This document shows positions 59,116 through 64,000 of a stretch of 64,000 nt of DNA, piece by piece. The translations under genes were made by a program, and so were the position numbers. Each line of letters begins with the position of its first letter. The first letter of the stretch is position 1. The DNA is from CASFRF01 sp031549345 (lineage in GTDB: Bacteria; Verrucomicrobiota; Lentisphaeria; Victivallales; Victivallaceae): assembly GCA_031549345.1 (NCBI GenBank), contig JAVBPY010000010.1, positions 156,128 through 220,127 of the forward strand, read 5' to 3'. Under the pieces are notes generated by a model, which was not told where the DNA came from, ran no database searches, and was given only the letters and a program-made list of their open reading frames with translations.

Positions 59116-62084
59116 ATACCCGCCAGCGTATCGCGGTATGCGGTAAGAATATCCGCCAGAGGAACCGCCCACTCCATCGTGTTGGAGGAGAAAACAAGAC
59201 GCTCTTCCGACGTTACCATGCCCACTCGCGCACAGGGGAATCCCCGGAAATGCGCCTCAAACGCGGCCGCGTTTTCCGGACGGACCGTGGCGACGAAACG
59301 GCTGTTGCTTTCAGAGAACAATCGTTCCGGCACCGAACAGACCTCGGCGCAAGGCACCGCGTCCAGGGAAATTTTCATTCCGAGCCGTCCGGCGAGGGCC
59401 GTACGCGCCAACGCGAGGCCGAGTCCGCCAAGTTCCGGCGTGTGCAACGAAGCGATCCACTCGTTCTTTGTCGCCTCCGCCACTCTGCCGTACAAAGCAC
59501 AGGCTTTGGCGGCATCCACTTTCGGCACACGGTTGCCCACCGCGCCGAGCATGGCGAAGTATTCGCTTCCACCGAGTTCCGCAAACGTTTCGCCCAGAAC
59601 GTACACGATGTCGCCGGGGTTCTTGGCGTCGAGCGTAACGGCCTTGCGGATGTCGCGCATTTTGGAAATCGTACTGAAAAGCACCGTGGGCGGAATCGAA
59701 ATCTTACGCCCGCCGCGCGTGCTGTCGTTCTTCATGGAGTCCTTGCCGGAGATGCAGGGGACTTTGAATGCCTTGGTGAAATCGTACAGTGCGCGGTTGG
59801 CGCGCACAAGCTGCGCGAGCTTGTATTCGCCATCCGGGGTCTTTTCGCTCTGCACCGGGTCCGGCCAGCAGAAGTTGTCCAGCCCCGCGATGTGGCCGAG
59901 CTCGCCACCGACGGCGATCACCCGCCGGATACCCAGGTCGATGACCGAAGCGACCATCCAATACGTATCGATATCGCTGTAGCGCGGCAGGATGCCACCG
60001 GAAAGGATGACCCCCTCGGTGCTCAACGGCTCGATCATCGTTACGGTCGCGTCGGAACGCACGTCGCGGCATTTGCCGATAAACGGCTTGACCACGCTCA
60101 GGCCTTTGACCTCATGGTCGTATTGCCGCGCCTTGAATTCATTGGAGCATATGTTGAGCCGCCCCATCATGGCCGCGAGGTCGGCGGCCGGATCGCGGTC
60201 GGCGAAGACCGGCTCCTGCCATACCGGCGGAACCCAACGGGCGGACAAATGAAGTTGCGGAAGACCGTCGTGCATAAAGTCGATGTCCAGGAGCGCGACG
60301 GTTTTTCCGTTGTACTGCATATGGACTTTACCGTCGTTGGTGAATTCGCCGAGGTTGGCGATTTCCACATCGCGCGCGGCGGCCAAGGCGGCGAACGCGG
60401 CATAGTTTTCCGGCGGAACCGCGAAGCTCATCCGCTCCTGCGCTTCGGAAACCAGAATTTCCCACGGCTGGAGTCCGGCGTATTTCAAGGGAGCCTTCGC
60501 CAGATCCACGCGGCATCCGCCGCAAAGACTGGCCATTTCGCCCACGCTGGAGGAGAGGCCGCCCGCGCCGTTGTCGGTGATGAAACGGTACAGACCTTTG
60601 TCGCGCGCTTCGCGGATGAAATCGCCCATCTTTTTCTGGGTGATCGGGTCGCCGATCTGCACCGCCTGGACGGGACTGTCCTTGTGAAGCTCTTCGCTCG
60701 AGAAGGTCGCGCCGTGGATACCGTCTTTGCCGATGCGTCCGCCGGACATCACCACGAAATCGCCCGGCTCGATGGATTTTTCCGAGCCCTTGACGTTGCC
60801 GACCTTCTTCGGCAGAGTCCCGACGGTGCCGCAATAAACAAGGGGCTTGCCGATGTAACGTTCGTCAAAATATTCCCAGCCGTATCCATAGGGGATGCCG
60901 CTCTGGTTGCCGCCGTCGATTACGCCCTTGTGCACGCCGTCGCGGAGGCGGCGCGGATGGAGCAGCCCTTCCGGCACGTCTTTCGCTTCGGTGAACGGCG
61001 AGCCGAGGCAGTAACCCCAGACGTTGATGAGCAAATCGGCCCCCTGCCCCGTCCCGAGCGGATCGCGGTTCACGCCGACGATTCCGGTCATCGCGCCGCC
61101 GTAGGGGTCGAGCGCGGAGGGACTGTTGTGCGTTTCCACTTTGTACACAAGATCCAGCTTGTCGTTGAAGGCGATTACCCCGGCGTTGTCGTGAAATACG
61201 GAGACGAGCCAATCCACTTCTTTGCCGATTTCGTAAGTGCTCTGCTTGATGTAGGTCTTGTAGCAGGAAACAATCTTGGTCTTTTCCCCCATAACCGTGT
61301 CGGTGTAGTCGATGGCGGCGGCGAAAATCTTGTGCTTGCAATGTTCGCTCCACGTCTGGGCGAGGACTTCGAGCTCCACATCCGTGGGGCGCGCGGAAAG
61401 TCCGTACGCGGCCCGCCCGGAGGCGGTGCGGAAATAATTCTGGATCGACTTCATTTCCTCCAGCGTAAGGGCGAGAATGCCCTTGCGGCTGATTTCCATA
61501 AGCGCTTCATCGCTCACTTCCAGATTGTATTCATTGACTTCGCCCCCGCCGAGGGCGTTGACCTTCGGCAGGTTCATCGGCATCTTCTTGGCGGCTTCCG
61601 CGCCGCTCAGGACTTTGACCGACTGAATCAATTCGTTCCCAAGGAGTTTCCGGGCGATGGTTTCCACCTTGCTTTGGTCCAGCTCCGCGCCGTACAGAAG
61701 ATATTCGACGGAGCTATATACCGCCTCCGACTCGCCGAGGAGACGACCGATGATGTCCCCCACGGCGGCGCGGGCCGTGCGCCCCACGTTGTCGGTCACA
61801 CCGGGACGGAATCCGACGGCGACCACGAAATCGGCCACGGGATACTCGCTGTAATTCGCGCTCTTGCGTTCGCCGATGCGGACGCTCTGCAAAACCGGAT
61901 TAGCCAGTAATTCACCCACGCGCCACGCTTCGTCGGGCGAAACATCGCCGGAGATGGTGTAGATGTCGCGCGTCCGGACCGCATCCACGGAAAAACGGAA
62001 AAAGTCCCGGATCTCCTTCTTGACATTTTCGGCCCGCGCATCGCGCCAGACCGGCAAAGAAGCCAACTCGATTCGATAATCCAT
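59112..62084 (-). CDS. purL: Phosphoribosylformylglycinamidine synthase, PurS-like domain fused to PurL
   Basis: A 990-residue enzyme for step 4 of purine synthesis (FGAR to FGAM). The first 170 residues look like PurS-type modules (DYRIELASLPVWRDARAENVKK, ISGDVSPDEAWRVGELL) fused to a large PurL with LAQTWSEHCKHK, KVETHNSPSALDPYGGA and ISGKDSMKND. There is no C-terminal glutaminase domain; PurQ must be supplied elsewhere. The ATG at 62084 has AAAGG upstream and begins the PurS-like domain. The open frame reaches 201 bases further without similarity. It overlaps the sigma factor gene by 4 bp. Confidence 0.94.
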   Translation of the reverse strand: MDYRIELASLPVWRDARAENVKKEIRDFFRFSVDAVRTRDIYTISGDVSPDEAWRVGELLANPVLQSVRIGERKSANYSEYPVADFVVAVGFRPGVTDNVGRTARAAVGDIIGRLLGESEAVYSSVEYLLYGAELDQSKVETIARKLLGNELIQSVKVLSGAEAAKKMPMNLPKVNALGGGEVNEYNLEVSDEALMEISRKGILALTLEEMKSIQNYFRTASGRAAYGLSARPTDVELEVLAQTWSEHCKHKIFAAAIDYTDTVMGEKTKIVSCYKTYIKQSTYEIGKEVDWLVSVFHDNAGVIAFNDKLDLVYKVETHNSPSALDPYGGAMTGIVGVNRDPLGTGQGADLLINVWGYCLGSPFTEAKDVPEGLLHPRRLRDGVHKGVIDGGNQSGIPYGYGWEYFDERYIGKPLVYCGTVGTLPKKVGNVKGSEKSIEPGDFVVMSGGRIGKDGIHGATFSSEELHKDSPVQAVQIGDPITQKKMGDFIREARDKGLYRFITDNGAGGLSSSVGEMASLCGGCRVDLAKAPLKYAGLQPWEILVSEAQERMSFAVPPENYAAFAALAAARDVEIANLGEFTNDGKVHMQYNGKTVALLDIDFMHDGLPQLHLSARWVPPVWQEPVFADRDPAADLAAMMGRLNICSNEFKARQYDHEVKGLSVVKPFIGKCRDVRSDATVTMIEPLSTEGVILSGGILPRYSDIDTYWMVASVIDLGIRRVIAVGGELGHIAGLDNFCWPDPVQSEKTPDGEYKLAQLVRANRALYDFTKAFKVPCISGKDSMKNDSTRGGRKISIPPTVLFSTISKMRDIRKAVTLDAKNPGDIVYVLGETFAELGGSEYFAMLGAVGNRVPKVDAAKACALYGRVAEATKNEWIASLHTPELGGLGLALARTALAGRLGMKISLDAVPCAEVCSVPERLFSESNSRFVATVRPENAAAFEAHFRGFPCARVGMVTSEERLVFSSNTMEWAVPLADILTAYRDTLAGI

Positions 62085-62130
62085 GTGCTGTATGCCTTTC
62101 AGAAAAAATAACAAAAATACACATAAGGGT

Positions 62131-62159
62131 ACTATAGCACGGGAAACCGGATAGATAAA
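62131..62159 (-). promoter_or_regulatory. Possible promoter of purL
   Basis: A TATAGT -10 (62131-62136), the same hexamer as in the pnp and tRNA-Arg promoters, 17 bases from a poor TTTATC -35 (62154-62159), about 45 bases upstream of the purL ATG. Only the -10 is convincing. No purine riboswitch fold was found in the leader. The remaining 200 bases up to the insertion element hold no gene I can support. Confidence 0.3.
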
Positions 62160-62363
62160 GCCCGGAACGTTTTTTTTCCGTATTTTCACTTGCGCGCGTT
62201 TTTGAGGCGCTTTTAGAAATTGGCTTGCATTAAGACGCAAGAGGAGAAACGCAAAATAACAGCGCAATATTGCATGTTTCGTCATTTTTTGAGTTAATGC
62301 AAGATATTCGCATGTTCAGAACGCTCTGTTTTGCGAATGCGGATGTATTGAAACTAATTTAAA

Positions 62364-62381
62364 GGTTCATGACAACTTAAG
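62364..62381 (+). repeat. Terminal inverted repeat of the insertion sequence (3' end of transposase)
   Basis: GGTTCATGACAACTTAAG, exact complement of 63088-63105. It overlaps the last codons of the transposase. Confidence 0.9.
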
Positions 62382-63051
62382 AGGGCTTCTCCTAAGCGAT
62401 TTTAATAGCAGTTGGTAGATATCATGCTTTCTATAATTGAATCGAAATTCGCATTCTTTCAAGTGCAAATAAAAGGTATTTTTCGAGATCCCTTTAAATT
62501 TGGCAAGCCTGGTTTTGGCTAACCCCCAAAAGTTTTCAATGCCGTTAATATGGGCATGTCCGTTCGCAAATTCATTCTCTACCATGCTTGACCCGATAAT
62601 GTTTTCGGTAACCAAAATCAACCAGGCCATCATAGGTTTTAAAACCGTCCGTATAGATAACAGAATCCTTGCTTACGTGCTCTTTAATAATGGGGTAAAG
62701 TTCTTTTGCAGAACAATTTTCAACGACTTGAGTGTAGACTTTTCCTCCGCGTTTAATCAAGCCGAACACAATTTGTTTCCCTCTCGCTCCTCGGCCTCTG
62801 ATCCCACGAACCCGCCTTGCGCCAAAATAGCTTTCATCCATTTCAACGCTGCCTTGTTCGAAGATACTTTCTTCTTCGCAAAGTGCGGCAATTCGCTCTC
62901 TCAGAGCCTTCAAAAGTTTGTTGATGGTATTACGACTCAAGCCTGCTAACTCGGCGATTTTAGTCGCTTCAATATCATGCGCAAAGTAGCGGACAATCTC
63001 TCTTGTTTTACTTTCAGAAATGCGCGAACGATTTATGTATTTATTATTCAT
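62367..63051 (-). pseudogene. IS1595-family transposase, interrupted by a +1 frameshift
   Basis: Two overlapping frames together make a full transposase of about 228 residues. The first (from ATG 63051) has a helix-turn-helix region (KIAELAGLSRNTINKLLKALR), the first catalytic Asp in VEMDESYFGARR and the second in IYTDGFKTYD, and ends early at VKHGRE. The second continues with ENEFANGHAHINGIENFWG, holding the catalytic Glu and the DDE_IS1595 His-Asn-Gly signature. The switch is at about 62580-62590, where GGTAGAGAATGAA has one base more than expected for HG-ENEF. A small mutation is more likely than programmed frameshifting. Confidence 0.85.
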
Positions 63052-63087
63052 ATGATTCACAATAACTTAGCTTATGATTTTTGCAAG

Positions 63088-63105
63088 CTTAAGTTGTCAT
63101 GAACC
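63088..63105 (-). repeat. Terminal inverted repeat of the insertion sequence (5' end of transposase)
   Basis: CTTAAGTTGTCATGAACC on the plus strand, exact complement of 62364-62381. It supplies the final codons and stop of the small membrane-protein ORF that the element interrupts. Confidence 0.9.
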
Positions 63106-63234
63106 AAATAAAACACTAACAACAATAACACATAACGCAAAAGAAATCATAAAAAAATATAAAAGTCGAAGTGCCCACTTTCTCTTATACAAAATGGTAC
63201 CACCGCTACTGGGATGTATAAAATTTCTCCTCAT
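63097..63234 (-). pseudogene. Small membrane-protein ORF truncated by the insertion sequence
   Basis: A 45-codon frame starting at an ATG with GAGGT 4 bases upstream. It has a basic N-terminus (MRRNFIHPSSGG, KRKWALR) and a hydrophobic helix (LLYFFMISFALCVIVVSVLF). Its last three codons, including the TGA, are the terminal inverted repeat of the element, so the original gene was longer and has lost its C-terminus. Its start overlaps the stop of the preceding small ORF by ATGA, downstream of the Rhs gene. Its product could have been the Rhs-linked immunity protein; that is only inference. Confidence 0.5.
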
Positions 63235-63338
63235 TGTAACCTCACATCTAACATGGGGAGTATAAAGAAAGACTCAAGGCCAAATTCATTGTACAGTTCC
63301 ATTGCCGCTAAGCGTTTGTCCTGTCCATGTATGCCCAT
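63231..63338 (-). CDS. Small ORF directly downstream of the Rhs gene
   Basis: A 35-codon frame starting 4 bp after the Rhs stop: MGIHGQDKRLAAMELYNEF and then a hydrophobic end (SFFILPMLDVRLQ). A GGAG lies 12 bases upstream of the ATG, inside the Rhs coding end. It overlaps the next small ORF by 4 bp (ATGA). The tight spacing suggests real translation, but its size limits confidence. No family is recognised. An alternative is that this is an eroded remnant of a longer gene. Confidence 0.35.
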   Translation of the reverse strand: MGIHGQDKRLAAMELYNEFGLESFFILPMLDVRLQ

Positions 63339-63342
63339 AATT

Positions 63343-64000
63343 CTAGGGAGCTCCTACTTCAACCGGAGGAAGTCCGACATGACCAAAACTAAATGGATCG
63401 CTGAAGGTGTCTGAATAGGTCATGGAAAAAAACGCAACCCATGAATAGTCGCGATATGTCTTTCCATCGTTTCCAAGTCGGCTCGACCATGTGAATTGCA
63501 TACTAAAATTAACCTGAAGTAGCCCTCCACGCATTGCCCAAACAACATCTTGCAAATCTACTGATTCTATCATAGACGACGCATAATTCACGGTTCCACT
63601 TCCAAGAGGTTCCGCTTCCACTCTTTTTTCGATCGCATCCGTCCAGCGATCTTTAAATATCTGAAATACTCGTGCGACAATTACCATATAAATATCACTT
63701 GTAAGCCCCATTGTGTCCGTGTCCACATAGGCTCCTCCGCAAAACCAGTAGTGGGCCACAAAATCGCCATTATGCCATCTGTCTCCTTGGGAGTCAATCC
63801 CCATGGTCGCTTGATTATTCCCATACGCGAAGTTGTTCCAGCCGTCGGGATAGCCCAATGGGTCTTGGGTTTGCCATTTGGCGAGGTCGGAGCGGTAGTT
63901 GCGGAACAGGAAGGCGTAGCCGAGGTCGCCGACGGCGGGTTTGCCGGTGAAGAAGGCGGCGCGGTCGGACGTTTCGCCGAAGGCGGTCATGCTGACGGGG
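63343..64000 (-). CDS. RHS repeat-associated core protein, C-terminal fragment (cut by window edge)
   Basis: The last 218 codons of an Rhs protein; the frame is open to base 64000. The core ends with the recognisable but diverged motif: TAFGETSDRAAFFTGKPA, GYAFLFRNYRSDLAKWQTQDPLGYPDGWN, NFAYGNNQ. The following 150 residues form the variable tip (GIDSQGDRWHNGDFVAHYWFCGGAYVDTDTM onward to GHVGLPPVEVGAP), which I cannot assign. In Rhs proteins this tip is usually a toxin released by self-cleavage; no known nuclease or deaminase motif is visible. The tip is more A+T-rich than the core, as expected for swapped cassettes. Confidence 0.8.
   Translation of the reverse strand, partial: PVSMTAFGETSDRAAFFTGKPAVGDLGYAFLFRNYRSDLAKWQTQDPLGYPDGWNNFAYGNNQATMGIDSQGDRWHNGDFVAHYWFCGGAYVDTDTMGLTSDIYMVIVARVFQIFKDRWTDAIEKRVEAEPLGSGTVNYASSMIESVDLQDVVWAMRGGLLQVNFSMQFTWSSRLGNDGKTYRDYSWVAFFSMTYSDTFSDPFSFGHVGLPPVEVGAP

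Larger units (their letters stand above)
62364..63105 (-). mobile_element. IS1595-family insertion sequence (IS1016-like), transposase frameshifted
   Basis: A 742-bp element bounded by 18-bp perfect terminal inverted repeats (GGTTCATGACAACTTAAG). It contains one transposase gene on the minus strand, split by a frameshift. Size, inverted-repeat start and transposase type fit the small IS1016-like branch of IS1595. Flanking octamers AATTTAAA and AAATAAAA match at only 6 of 8 positions, so the target duplication is decayed or absent. The DNA around it is markedly richer in A+T than the rest of the window. Confidence 0.85.

Noticed and set aside
59250..61910. Very long open frame (about 886 codons) on the plus strand opposite purL
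   Set aside because: It is the antisense shadow of a conserved purine enzyme in high-GC DNA, with arginine/histidine-rich low-quality sequence and no ribosome binding site.
62138..62363. Extension of purL upstream to 62285
   Set aside because: The extra residues are hydrophobic and unlike PurS; the ATG at 62084 has a ribosome binding site and begins the PurS-like domain.
1..64000. CRISPR array, rRNA operon or prophage
   Set aside because: No regularly spaced direct repeats, no rRNA sequence and no phage structural genes were seen anywhere in the window.

Overview
The window looks like the chromosome of an anaerobic, diderm, polysaccharide-degrading bacterium of the PVC group. Lentisphaerota (Victivallales-like) is my best guess, with Verrucomicrobiota or Kiritimatiellota as alternatives. 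This rests on a pseudopilin with an H-X9-DG motif, large secreted GH2-type glycosidases, an SGNH hydrolase, a DUF362/polyferredoxin pair and a high-GC genome with many 4-bp start/stop overlaps. Anaerobic life is indicated by a class III ribonucleotide reductase with its radical-SAM activase, Pta-AckA acetate formation, ferredoxin-fused enzymes and nickel-pincer cofactor genes. An outer membrane is implied by TolB, a LolA-like protein, TatAC and an Rhs protein. Lineage is inferred from gene content only; no 16S rRNA or search was available.

Layout. 1-11.5 kb: start of an FAD oxidoreductase divergent from a PocR/AraC regulator; a minus-strand nrdD - small glycyl-radical gene - nrdG - GT39-like operon with NrdR-type boxes; an SGNH hydrolase with an Fe-S aldo/keto reductase; thiD with a cell-wall amidase. 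11.5-22.3 kb: a glycan-use locus, with a LacZ-like GH2 enzyme and a GntR-type regulator that share an almost identical promoter/operator; the regulator leads a cluster with a pseudopilin, a secreted jelly-roll-like protein and a giant GH2-like protein. 22.3-26.3 kb: an alpha/beta hydrolase fused to a CoA-dependent-acyltransferase-like domain, translationally coupled to an LCAT-like lipoprotein. 26.3-30.1 kb: tatA-tatC-larB-larC-larE, divergent from a Tat-signal DUF362 protein and a polyferredoxin carrying an internal twin-arginine motif. 32.6-37.3 kb: tRNA-Arg(CCU), typA, a small frameshifted gene and pnp.

37.4-46.7 kb: a compact plus-strand run (tolB, folC, lon, LolA-like, hisI, a murB-ddl fusion, a small membrane protein, thioredoxin/TPR), followed by three tandem paralogues of an unrecognised membrane-anchored family (46.9-51.0 kb). 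51.0-62.1 kb: minus-strand housekeeping (FkbM methyltransferase, pta, ackA, infA, map, adk, hisS, HU, dus, a sigma-70 factor, purL). 62.3-64.0 kb: AT-rich accessory DNA with a frameshifted IS1595-family element inserted in a small membrane-protein ORF just downstream of an Rhs C-terminus that runs off the window.

The items most worth a second look are the glycyl-radical domain of NrdD as a separate 49-residue protein, the twin promoter/operators at 19.4 and 22.3 kb, the internal Tat motif in the polyferredoxin, the hydrolase-acyltransferase fusion, the MurB-Ddl fusion, the tandem paralogue trio, and the overlooked frameshifted gene between typA and pnp.
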